Source of the DNA: Rhabditophanes sp. KR3021
Lineage: Eukaryota > Nematoda > Chromadorea > Rhabditida > Alloionematidae
DNA: 64,000 bases
Reading direction: 5' to 3'
NCBI GenBank assembly: GCA_963281155.1
Contig: CAUJLY010000003.1
Location: forward strand, 5,022,001-5,086,000
Positions 40,901 through 52,700 of the stretch are shown one piece after another. Under the pieces are notes generated by a model. The model did no database searches. It saw only the letters and a program-made list of their open reading frames with translations, and was not told the DNA's origin. Positions within the stretch are counted from its first letter, which is position 1, and each line of letters begins with the position of its first letter. A program made the translations under genes and the position numbers.

Positions 40901-43900
40901 AAATGAGTGTCACCACTAGTACATAAATCCCTACCTATAATGATAATAGTCAGTTAGTTGTACTACTAAATTTATGCACTTTTATTTCGCACCATTACTT
41001 TCCTAAACAAGGTTAGGGGGTACTAGTGGGAAATAAGGTCGTCACAACTACACCATGAATTGATCAATACTTTGTGAGTGTTACGCTTAAATTCACAAAA
41101 ACTCATTTTACACCAATTTATCATGTACGTATTTTGCATAAAAGGCACCTGCTATCCTATCTTTTTAAAATTTGATAATTTGTTGTTGCTAATTATGTAA
41201 ATGTAAAAGACGAAATGTCTATATAACTAGTTTTAACAAAAACCTATTCATCATTTTTTAATTTTTAGAAAGTCTTCAATCATCATGAGAGTATCCTCAC
41301 TTTTGGGTAGCATTAAAAACTTAAAAAATGTTGAAACGATGCTCAAAAAAGTTGCCCCTCAGTCTTCTGGAATTCAATTTAGACAAGCTGACATTTCAGA
41401 TTTTGACATGATCATGCCAAAGGTAACTCAGATTTTTTTACAGGAACAACTAGTGAAGGCTTTTGGACTTCAGCCAGCTGAAATATTTCCAGTTTGCGAG
41501 TTTGTTGCCCTTAATTCTCTCAAGTCAAAATGCTCAATTATAGCAGTAGACAAAGAAATGGAAAAATTGTGTGGCTTTAGATTGCAGTCAATTTACCGAC
41601 GCAATGATCCAAGTCTTGATTCATATGTCAAAATGTTGCCCCTCAAATGCGACAATATCAAACAATTGGGTAAAAACAATTATTTTTAGTTATTTTAATG
41701 CTTTTTGTAAATTTAGTCTACTTTGCAAAGGTCATTCGTCAAGATGTATGGAATTACCTTCCTGAGGACGTTAATACCGTTTTGTATAGACGTCTCATGT
41801 ATGTAGATGATAGTTACAAAAACGATACCTTAGTTAAAAAAATGTATGAAGAAAACTTTGACGAGGAAGCTTTTAAAACATGTGGGTTAGATGGATCAAT
41901 TGTGGAAGCTACCACTGCTGGGCATCGCGACATGCTCAAAGGATGGGGGTATAATGTAGTCAAAGAAATCAGATACGATGAATTCGCTGAACTTCAAAAG
42001 CTTGAGAATATTGAACCCACGAGCCAAGGATGCCTCGGATCCATCCAATTTCTATTCAAGCGCTTTTAACTAGTACAAATAAATATTTATTTTGCATTCA
42101 ACATAAGTATAGTCAAATTATAATAATAAATTATTTAAACTGCAAACTTTTAATATTAAAACTAAACTAGAATTATTGCAATAAATATTACAAACATTTT
42201 TTGTACTTTTTTGATTAATAGCGGTAAAAGACGGATATATGGGTATATGCAAAAATGTTTGATTGAAATTGTCATTTAGAGAAAATAGTTTAAAACTGAA
42301 AGTAAAATCGTAATAAACGTATATATTGCTTTTATTATCTCACGAAAGAATCATTAATAAAATGTGGATTTCTTTGTTAAATTGTTTTTGTCTAGGAAGT
42401 AATGTACTTAAATGTCAATGGAATGGTATAAATATCATCATCCGTATGTTAATGCAGAAGATTTAATAAATAGATATGTGGACAAATACGTCCGGCTATA
42501 ATTGGAAGTAAAATTAAACCATCAAATTGATTTCTGATTGGCAAGGGGATAATTATTGTATGGATGAGTAAAATACGGAAATTTTTTCGATATGTTGTAA
42601 ATATGTGTGGTGTGTATGTATTACTTATGAATGATTATATTATTGATAGCTTGATAACTGGACTTTAACAAGTTTTGTGATAAAGCCGATCCATTTTAGT
42701 TAAAAATAGACCTATTTTTTGTAATCCGTTATTACGACTCCTTACACTCGAATTTTAGAATCAAATGGCAAACTAACCGGTTTAGGTGGTGTTCCTTCTA
42801 CTACACGTTCAGGCTGTGAAGACCATCTCTTTTCGGAAACGGTAGCTTCTTCGAGTAAACGAGCTGCTGTGGACATTGTTGAAAAGGTTTTTCTTTCTTC
42901 AATACTTTCCTTGAATACTTTTAAGGTTGATGTGGTAATTGAAGGTGGTGGGTTTACAGGAATCGGAGGAGGATAAGACGAACCTAAAACAACTTCATTA
43001 ATTTGGTTAAAAATAACATTATGAATTTAGTTCGCAAATGAATTTATAAGTAAAATATGTAATTAAGGTATATGAATGGTTGCTAATTTAAAGTTATTTG
43101 GTAATAACAAAACACGTAGAAACGAGGAATTTAATTATTGCAATAAAGTATTATACGAAAAGATGAGCTAAAATCAACAAACAACATCTTTTTAGATGAA
43201 TAATTAAGAGCGTTAAAAATTCACATTAATCGCAAGGAAAAAGATAATGTGATATCAGTTAGATGTAAGTTTAGAAAATTCTAATTACAAGGTATTATTA
43301 TTCTATACATTTCAAGGAAACAACTGGTTTTTGCGGTAAATTTGAAAGTTACTACGCTACCACCATTAGTTTGCACTCGGTGATATATATTCACATAATT
43401 TAATTTAATATATTATATCTTTTTGTGTGAATATTCTCATTTAATTTATAATTAAACTAAAAGACTTAACTCTTTGCAGGCACAAGTAAACCTTTAAGTG
43501 TTGTCTTTTTTGAAAAGATATTTCAACTAGGCAATATGTTATCACTTAGAGGGTTGTACAGTCATTAAGAGATTTTTAGTATGAATCTGCTGTTAACGCA
43601 ATTATCTTACACTTTGGATGTGTGATTAAGATCAAATTTGGTATATTTATTTGTATGGCAGAGGCAGACCAATTCGGGGCATAGGTTGAAAAAGATCTAA
43701 TAAAAATTGTATAGGAAATTATGAGAAATGATAGGAAATATCAAGTAAGTATATAAGAGCAAATAAGAAAAGATTTGGCCTTGGACGGCATCAGAAGATG
43801 GTGATAATGTTATTTGCAATATCTTAAATAATAATTATTTGCAATGTCTTAAAAAATGATGTGGTTTAAGAATGCAAACTGGAAACAAGATAAAACGCTT

Positions 43901-46821
43901 AAATTAACCAATTACTTTCGTTATATTGACAATCAATTAGGAAAATGTAATTGAGAGTTGTTTTGATGGTAGCGATCAAAAAGGAATGTGTCATATTTTA
44001 GTAAACATGAAACTTTTTTGATAATGCTAAATATGTGCAATCCTATAAATAATGTGAATCATACACATATTCTTCTTCTCACTCTTTGAACCCGAAAAGT
44101 ATTTTTAAATACAGGAATGCAAAAGACTAGTTGAAGGAATAGTATATTACTTAAAACAACAATTAAAATAACGGTTAAATAAACTGACATTTCAAAGGCG
44201 AATAATAGTAAAAAACGAAAATATACAGTACATTAATTAGTGTAATAAAATTAGTATCTGAAGAAGATGGTTCATATTGATATAGTTGCTTCAATATTTA
44301 ATATGTTATCATTTTGGTTTTGTCAATCTGTTTTCCACTACGTAATCTTTCAAGCAAACTTATGAAAAGAGGCAATAATTGATGATGTAACTGTAAAATA
44401 GCTTATACAGTTAATTCTATTTTTGTTACCCTCAACTTGTTTTGTATTTTCTTTATGAAAAAAGTTTGACATAACTTCATTCAATTTGAAATTAAGTATA
44501 TGTATTTACAACAATCAGAGAAACTTTCGATTAACAAAGATTGGAAATAAGTAAAGAAATGAACGGTACAGATGAGTTAGTTGTATGATGGAATTGCAAA
44601 TTATTTACGCTTGATACGGTTCAGTGTAGGTCCGTTTTGCGTGAAATAAGTGATGATGATAAAAAGCTAGTACAAAGATAACTAGAACCTGTCGTACAAA
44701 ATTAAATGTTTTTGTTACAAAAACAAAAAGTAGATTACGGCTAAATTTGGTGTAAATAATTGAAAATCAAGCAGTAATATTGCAATATTTAATTGTTCAA
44801 GCTTAAGTGCACAAAAAATGGGATATTGTATTTTTAAATAGTTTGATATTTATTTATGCAATTTATTTTTTGTAATATGAGAAAAAGCAGGAATAGTTTT
44901 ATGTTAGATTGATCGTAAACAATATCATGCTGACAACATATGTTGAAGTTATTTGATATAAGATGTTAGCATTATCATAATAGAATAATATACATTAAAA
45001 TGACAGACTACAATTAAAATAATGTTAGGTAAATTTTGGTTTGGAAAAGACAGATTGAAGGTTATTTGCAGAAATTACTTGAGTACGCGTTAAAGGTATA
45101 TTTTTTAGTTTAAGTATGAGAAGAAGATGTTTTTTTATAGAGACAAGTGGCATTGTCTATAAAAATGCATTATTGTCCGGGAAGTATTTTGGTTTAACTT
45201 GACATTTAAAAGAAACGCGGAAGATTTTGAAATGGGAAGTTGGAGGAAGAAAGAAATGAATTTACTGAATGAATCTTATTTTTGTTTAATTTCACACCTT
45301 TCCCGGACAATATAAAAGTATTACTAGATCTAGACTTAATAAATAAAGGAAATTTAAGTGCTTTGTCAAGTGTATCTCTATTTTTGTGTTTTCCCTCTTA
45401 TGGAGATTATTCTGATTACTCTGATCATTCTGATTTTTGTAGAAAAAATAACGGGCTAGGAGGATGTATTAGAATAAAACTTATTCATAAAGTTTCAGAA
45501 TTGTTGTTCCTGAACAATATATAGTATAATATTCAGCGCAAGAAATAATGCAAAGAGTAAATAAAAGGAAATAGTAGTGAATGGAATCTTTAAATATAAT
45601 CCGACTTGTTTCTGTACTTATAATATAGTTGGAGCGGAATCTTTTTTGACGAGTTACATATATTTTAAAAATAGTATTAGGAAAAGTACTTTAGCTGTTG
45701 TTTAAAATTGTATGTTGATATGCTCAAAGGAATTTAGTCGAGTTAAAAAATAGAGAAATATATGTATAGACGTAATTGAACAATGTAGGAGGTAAAAATT
45801 GTAAGGCGAATGAAAAGCATTTAAGATTTGATGTTCAAATGAATAGATATATTTGATGAGTCAGATGTTTGCATTATGCAATAATTGCTTTTGTCAAAAA
45901 AGGCAATAAAAGGTATTAAATGATTTAATGATTATTCAATGATCGGGCAGTTGTTGCGGTCAATTTAGGGATACATGAGGTGGGATGTAAATTGATAAAA
46001 AATGTAATTACCATGTTTCTATTGCAATATTTAGTAGTAATAATAAGAAGATAATTTGAATTGGATAAAATCAAGTCATGGTGACAACATTTATGTGTTT
46101 ATATGATAAAATAGTTGATGGAATTTGTAAACAAATGTTAACACCGTCAATCTTACTTGAATTAAGAAAAACCCAAATGAAAAAGTTATTTCTATTTAGG
46201 ATGCGTCATGAAAATTGCGCACGAAGTTGAGACAAACAAAATTTGATAATTAATCAAAAAGCACACAATTAATCAAAAATACACAATGCTCTAAAAAATT
46301 ACAGAAACATATTGTGGTAGTTATGTATATCATAAGTGCGTCAGGCAAACAAAATGATATTATAATTAAGTCATCCTAAATCGCAATTTAAGGTCATCTG
46401 TATAATAAAGAATGTATATGTTTGATATAAAAGTTTCAATTTAATAAACAATTATTATTGTGCGCATAGTCACACAATTTATTTACTTACCTTTTATTAA
46501 AGAAGAAGTGTCATCTTCCTTTTGAAAAAGATATTGTTTCGTATGTTGACCATCATTTTTTGAAGCCATTTCACTTTGATGATGTGAAATATGATCCTCT
46601 TTATTACTTCTTGAATTAGAAATAAAGTTTTCGTTAATGATTTGAATGTCAGGTGAATCAAAAATTAAATTTTTCTGAACAGTTTCAATATTAGGTTTGG
46701 TATTACGTGAATTTATACTAGACGTAGATTCGATATCAGTTTTAGTACTAGGTGTTGGTTTTTCAAAAGCGAAAAATGAAAGTGTTATTTGGAGATGAGA
46801 TTCATTAGAGGGAAAGTACAT
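37930..46821 (-). CDS. Upstream module of the scaffold gene
   Basis: Exons 46821-46491 (starts MYFPSNESHLQITLSFF), 42983-42778, 40462-40195, 38941-38682, a 21-base microexon 38639-38619 (AIESLSK) and 38363-38070 join in one frame (460 codons). From phase 0 at 38070 they can join exon 36108-33778 of the downstream module, giving about 2100 residues, or a 10-codon terminal exon 37959-37930 followed by AATAAA at 37913-37908. A TTCTAG acceptor sits 5 bases before the ATG. Islands that look conserved: SYPPPIPVNPPPSITT, RWSSQPERVVEGTPPKP, QKRFKSLERMPVTTTTYLAE, KLWDKPDWPGH, QDPGWLIRMRTNKYL. Otherwise disordered. Introns are long: one holds a GNAT gene, one a nuclease-like remnant. Family not recognised; one gene with alternative promoters is my inference. 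Confidence 0.6.
39090..40180 (+). pseudogene. Nested, frameshifted GIY-YIG-like unit in scaffold-gene intron
   Basis: Antisense inside intron 38942-40194. Several open pieces in different frames: TGVETIKKLGVKSNPKRNKD (about 39095), LLIIRNAIDRLELSEEI to KRKNDTEA at 39519, then VYVYFLLDPTNDDNVITIKE with SEKDLLYLEES (about 39715-39815), and finally NYALRNGDLFDRTKSRM to a TAA at 40134-40136. The last two pieces align along their whole length with the intact FAK intron 4 protein, so this is a paralogue broken by at least two stops and a frameshift. It also has an N-terminal helical region missing from the FAK copy. AATAAA at 40170-40175 is 19 bases from the host exon. Confidence 0.6.
41285..42069 (+). 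CDS. GNAT-like N-acetyltransferase nested in scaffold intron, two exons
   Basis: Exons 41285-41669 and 41717-42069 (phase 1, GTAAAA...TTTAG) give 245 residues. Features in order: an N-terminal helix, RQADISDFDMIMPKVTQIFL as the usual GNAT strand 1-helix 1, SIIAVDKEMEKLCGFRLQS as the central beta strands, VDDSYKNDTLVKKMYEENFD where the acetyl-CoA loop and helix would sit, and IVEATTAGHRDMLKGWGYNV as the strand 5-helix 4 region (compare SEATSxxNQxxxxKxGF in nematode GNATs). The canonical Q/RxxGxG/A acetyl-CoA loop is not clearly present (replaced near SYKNDTL), so substrate and activity are uncertain. It is on the strand opposite to its host and has an acceptor-like TTTTTAG 15 bases before the ATG. 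Full-length and uninterrupted, hence a real gene. Confidence 0.75.
42984..46490. other. 3.5-kb intron of the scaffold gene, no gene seen
   Basis: AT-rich without domains; an 80-codon plus frame at 45282-45524 contains a short imperfect Asp/Tyr/Ser repeat (DYSDYSDHSDF) but no other coding sign. Confidence 0.45.
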
Positions 46822-48120
46822 CGTGCCTAGAAGATTAAACGATGAAGAGGACCTGTTTCCGGTAGAACGAGTTCAGAACAAAGCAATTGGACGACGGTTA
46901 GTTTGTGTTTGTCCTTAGAGACCACCTAGCGAATCAGAACAATCCTTTGGAAATTACCTTTTTATTGCAATTAATTAAACCATACAAATATCCGGAAAAT
47001 AAGTACATAGATCTTTTTTGTTGTGACAAAAAGCAACTTCTTTTATAAGTAAATTATTTGTGTTGTTTGTACTATATGTATAATATTTCAATTGAATTGG
47101 AATTGAAAACAATTATAAAGATGCTGAAGAGTTATGATTATTATTAATATTGAAGAGGTTTTTGATCGAACCTAGTGTAAAGCGTATATAAATTTCTTTA
47201 TCAATAGTTAATTGTCGAATTTAATCTTCAAATTGAATATAAAGAGAATTCCAGAGCAGATACGCTAATAATATAATCAAGAGGACTAATAGTATAATTT
47301 CTTGCATTTGAGTCATAGACTATATATGATTGAAAAATAAAAGCGGATGAATAGTGGTATATTTGAGTTAGTTTATCCATTTTATTCCATATTTGTTCAT
47401 AAATGTTTGCTAAATGATTAAATAATATTTATGATTGTAAAATATTACTGGTGAATAAAAAATGAAAAATTATTTATTTGTAAAAATGTAATGTATGTTA
47501 AAAACAGAATTCGATTGTCTAAATTTTCAATACGTAATTTTATTGAATCAGCACACAATTCGGACCTCGAATGAACTACGAATTAACTTTTGAATGAAAA
47601 TTTTACAAGCATGTTCAAGTGTAAATCCCTTTTTCAAAATTTAATAACTTAATCATAAATTGTTATTTTTTAAAAGTCTAAAGTACAATATATTCCATAA
47701 TTCTTCCTCTCTCTTGTCTAAAAAGTATAGGTACTTCTGATTGAGTAATCTACTAATACAGTTAATATTACCAAAAAATGCAATATATTTACAAAACCTT
47801 TATAACTTATGGGTAAATATATATTTTCAAAAAAAGTAATAGATAGCTTTACTCAAAACTTTTCAGATACAATCAAGATTAGGTTTTTATAAGTTTCCAA
47901 ACAAAAATTGTAACTCACTTTATAGCTTGTTTACCTTTTGAAAAAATAATTATGTCTGGGAATTTACTAAATTAACGTTGTAAATAATTATTTAGAAACA
48001 AAAATGTAGGAATCAACAGTTTATAGTACTATTTAAACACATAAAACTTTGCTCAATCATTATTTGGTTTTATTTACTACATATTTATCTATCTATATGA
48101 TTTGGGGAAAAGCATAAAGT
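46822..48120. other. 5' flank of the scaffold gene
   Basis: AT-rich, no gene or RNA recognised. The first 100 bases upstream of the scaffold ATG are GC-richer and may be part of the promoter or a 5'UTR exon. Confidence 0.45.
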
Positions 48121-48129
48121 GAAGAGATT

Positions 48130-48440
48130 AAAAATTAATTATGGAACATCATCCAAAAGACTGTTCATATGCTGTAATTGGTCACGTTTTCAAACTTTGC
48201 AAAGCTCAGGTCAACACGCGATTAAGAGATTCAAACAACGAGGAACAACTGAAAATGTTCCTAAATCAAGTGAACCTTGAAGAACAGATTCAACCAAAGA
48301 CAACCTAATTGCACAACTTGTTACAGACGATCCGTTGTTTATCACACCATCTGCAATCGGGAATGAGTTGGATCTTGGCATTTCGATATTCACCATTGAC
48401 AGAAGATTGAGAGGGAACACAGTCTTAAATTGCCTTTTAT
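48130..48440 (+). mobile_element. Tc1/mariner transposase fragment
   Basis: Broken frames on the plus strand read AIKRFKQRGTTENVPKSSEP and then DSTKDNLIAQLVTDDPLFIT, SAIGNELDLGISIFTIDRRL: the bipartite paired-like/HTH DNA-binding head of a Tc1-type transposase. A frameshift or stop separates the two and no DDE catalytic domain follows, so this is a 5' relic. Confidence 0.7.
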
Positions 48441-48445
48441 AGATA

Positions 48446-48555
48446 TACCTCGCAAAGGAGTAAAAAATTATTTTTGCGAAGTAAGTAAATATATTAATAA
48501 TCGTATGTTTTACAAATACTTCGCAAAAGAGTAAAAATTATTTTTGCAAAGTATG
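48446..48555. repeat. Two hairpin repeats with TTCGCAAAA / TTTTGCGAA arms
   Basis: Copies at 48446-48485 and 48517-48555, about 71 bases apart, each close to a palindrome (CTTCGCAAAAGAGTAAAAAT followed by TATTTTTGCGAAG). They lie just after the Tc1 relic and may be ends of small inverted-repeat elements. Confidence 0.75.
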
Positions 48556-48899
48556 TAGGTCTATATTTCAATATTAACATTTTAAACAATAAATAATTCA
48601 ATACACTTGTTTTTTGCCTTTTATTTTGATCATAAAATAAATCTTGATCTAAGGGATCATTAACATGTATACAGTCAAAGGTATTATAAAATGAATAATT
48701 TGTAAAACAACATTTGAAAGATTGAGTTGACTCATAACAATCACAAATACTGGAACTTTTAACAGGTACTTTTTTAAAGCATCTACGATTACTCCATTAT
48801 TTGAATCAAAATATGAAATACATTGTAAAGTAATATGCGTAATGCTTCCGAATATTTAAACTTCTTAAAACAAAAGAAATTTAAATAACAAAAAATAAT

Positions 48900-49080
48900 C
48901 TTCTTTGCAAGGAATATATTCAGATGCTTGTCTTTGGCAAAGTCCAAATTCACTTAAAACAGGATATGCCGTTGCCATCCTTTCTCCTAAATGACCTAAG
49001 CCAATAGATAAATCATGAAATATTAAAGTTTTCAAATGTGAAAACAGTTTATACTCTACTAAATATCTCTACTCATTCAT
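48900..49080 (-). pseudogene. Isolated coding-like fragment
   Basis: A minus-strand frame of about 57 codons reads HDLSIGLGHLGERMATAYPV then LSEFGLCQRQASEYIPCKE. Its composition is protein-like and unlike the AT-rich surroundings, but there is no start, no clear splice sites and no recognised family. Either an orphan exon or a relic. Confidence 0.3.
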
Positions 49081-49773
49081 ATTCCTTGTTTGCGCTACTC
49101 TCCTTTAAAAATATATTCTCTTTTTAATTTGATCTAAAACATAATTGTCTTTGTTCTTTATTATATTACAAAGTTTCCCGTAATACTATTTAAATTGCTT
49201 TTTGTGTGGATAAATTGACTTATTCAGAAATCTAATTATTTGATATATTTTATACCTTCTTCATGTGTTGATGGCAATCTAAAATTAATTATATGATTGG
49301 TTAAGTTAACATGCCTTTGATAAAAAGTAGGCATTATCAGCAATACTATTCAAATGGCAACACGAGTTTCATGCTTGTAACAAGTCAAAATAACCCTCCT
49401 TGTTTAATTTTATTTTCTACAAAATGACGTATTAATCTAAAATTCAAATTTCCTAAAATATCCAAATTTAGGCCAATTTTTACAATAACCAGTTAAATTT
49501 GTCTATTTGCAAGCCGAAGAGACTTGACAAATCATCTATATTTCATAGATTTAGCATACATATCGATAAAGCTAAACTAAATGAAAGAACATTCATTAAA
49601 GACATCTTTTTGGAAGGTAATACGGAGTTACTCTCACCGTTAAAACGTCTTCGAAACATGAAAAACCTGTACATCTCCACATATGAATAAATATATTTAA
49701 GCCATTTTACAAATAATGTTCAATAATAATTTTATAGCGAAAGACAAAATATTTAGTTTATAATATTAAGGCA
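49081..49773. other. 3' flank of the TANC gene
   Basis: AT-rich. A 63-codon plus frame at 49499-49690 (basic; ICKPKRLDKSSIFHRF) has no recognised domain and is not called as a gene. Confidence 0.4.
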
Positions 49774-52700
49774 TTATTTTGAAGATCCGTTTGGCACACT
49801 TAAAATTGAAAGCAGTTTTTCTGCTTCAATATTTCCGGGTTTCAGATTGTTTGCAATTTCAATGTCACGTCTGGCACGAGAAACATTCTGTCCATCGAAG
49901 AAACACTTGGCCCGTAACAAATGCAATTCAAAACGATGATCATCATTATCATGAACTAACTGCAAAGCTTCTGTCGTGAATTCTACAGCTTCCATAATAT
50001 TTCCATTTTTACGATTTAATCGCGCCATAGCGAACAAAATTTGCAATTTGTAATGTTTTAAATGCACTACAATTCTTTCAAAATTCTTTCTTTCAGACGA
50101 ACTTAAGCTTGGAGAACAACAAATGTCTAGTAATTCATTGCATCTGGCTAAAGCGTAGTGAAAACGATGCATTGCATCACCATTTAATTTTCTACGCAAT
50201 AGGAAGGAAGCATCATCGAGCAATTTTTTAATTAATATGAGCGATAACTCAGCATCTACTTCAATTGCTAATTTCCACGTTGTAGCACGGAGTCTTGCTC
50301 CTTTCCGTAAAAATGCATCTATTGCAAGTCTGTTTCTATTTTTTATAGCAACTTCTATCGGCCTTAATCCATCGTTATTTTTATCCTCCAGGGATAAACC
50401 ACATTCTAATAATTTCTCGAACAAGCATTTAGTACTTTGTTCGGCTAACAAATGTAATAATGAATTTCCATCATTGTCAATTTTTTTGACATTACATCCA
50501 CGATCTATTAATAAAGCTGCCGTGGAAGCATGTTTGCAAATAATTGCATGCATAACTGCACTCCTTCCCTTACAATCAGCTGTATCCAATAGCATTCCTA
50601 AACAAAATATGTAATAACTCGTAATATTTTGTACATTTAAATTGTATTTTTATCGCAATAAACCTACCTCGATTAATTAGTAAATCAACAAGTCCTACAT
50701 GTCCTCTTCGGCAAGCAATTATCAGGGGTGTGAACCCATTTTCTGTTTTGTCATTATTGATATCAATATTTGAACCAGATAATACATTTACACACAAATC
50801 GTAACTACCTGATTCAATAGCACAAATTAGACTACTTTTGCCATTCCAATATTGGTTGACAGATAAATTGGCCCCTCTAGACAATAAAAATTGAACTGTT
50901 TCAGATTGTCCATTAGTACAGGCAGCACACATTGCTGAAGACATATCGGATATTGAATCAGTACAATCAAGTAGGTATTTGCAAATAGAAACTTGACCTA
51001 AACTTGCGGCAGCCTCAAACGCTCTATTAATTGAATTTGCTCTTAAATACAAAATGGAAGTGTTTCTTTGATCTGTTTGTTGGCTTAAAGCAATAGCTAC
51101 TGGATCTTCTAACAAAAATGAAACCAAATTAAGATATCCTCCTATAATATGAATTGCGATTAATTAATACATATATGCTTTAAACAAATTTAAATTAGAG
51201 TGTCTCAATTGTAAAAGCGTTTTGGAAGAAGGAGTCGTATTTGACTGTTAGATGAGTATTGTATTTATTTTACATTTGATATTTTTACGAAGAAGAGACC
51301 TAACAACAGAAGTAGTGAACTGCCGTGCCAAATTTAGATATAACGCCATGTTTAAGAAGAGATCAAAACATAAGTCAAGATGACGGTGCAGCAGGCAATA
51401 ATCAAACAATCAATTAACATATTAATGGAACAAGTTCAAGATTGCAACAACATGGAATTATCACATCAGCTTTAATGGATATCAAATATGGCTGTCAAAT
51501 GTCAGAAAAGGAAATCAAAATAGCTGCTATTTTTGAAGATGGAATTCCTGTTCAAGCTACCTACACCAAAAACGCTTTTACTGAAGCAATTTGTTTAGCA
51601 ATTGAACATTGTATAAGCTACGTCAACCCACAATTCGTCAATGTCACTACTTAAAGAAGTTCCAGATTCATGAGACTTGCCGATGAAGAGACAATTGAAC
51701 GTCTTGCAAATCTCTTACCACCTGTTATATTTAAGGATCATGGTATTATTGAAAAGACATCCTGCCAATCCAATACATTTCTTATGATGGCAGTGGCAAA
51801 TTTAAGTGTCCTTCAAGCAAGTGCAAATTTGCAGTTAATGATTTTAAAAGTCTGGCACATCACTGTAAAAGACAAGCCTGCAGTTATTTAAAAGATTCTG
51901 CAAGTAAAAGGTATGTCAAAGATAAGAAGCTAAGTGGTAATAACTTGATGAAAAATATTATAAAGAAACTCAAGGAAGTTCCTGTTAAGAAAAAATATTC
52001 CGTCTATGTCTTCTTAGGTGTCACCGTTGATTTAAAGACCCTTCCTGAACTTAAGCAATATTTAAGTACTCTCTCATTTTCTGAATTAAAGAAGTTGGTG
52101 TTTTACGTCGGTGTCTTTAGAAATATGAAAGGAAGATTATGTGATCATGCTAATGCAACCAGGCGGAACATAAAAAGACTGATTCTTTTAATTCAAAAAG
52201 AATGTAGATGCAGAAGTTTCAGAAAGAAGGAAAAAGTAGTTGCTGTATCACTTCAATCAAGGAGTATTGAATCATTTATGACAGGGGAACTGTTTGAACC
52301 AATATCGATGATTCCGGCCAATCTAATCATGTTATGTACTCAAAACATCCCGATATTGCCAAGAGAATCAATGGCATTGTTCTCCCACAATCTTTGAAAA
52401 AATCTCTAATGCCTTATCTTTTTAATTGTTCTTTTAATAAATTTTGTTTGCTTACTAAAAAAGAAAATAATTAGTTAAATTAAAAGGTAGATAAACGAAC
52501 CCCATTGCAGAATGAACCAATGCACAATGCCCATTTTCATCATGAGTATAAAAATTTGCCCCATACTCAAGTAACATTTTGCATGCATCAATATTGCCAG
52601 CTTTCGCAGCTTCTATTAATGGAGAAGTTCCATTTGATGTTTTGCATTCTACATCAGCACCAAATTTCAATAATAAATCAATCATTGTAGTGTTATTTGT

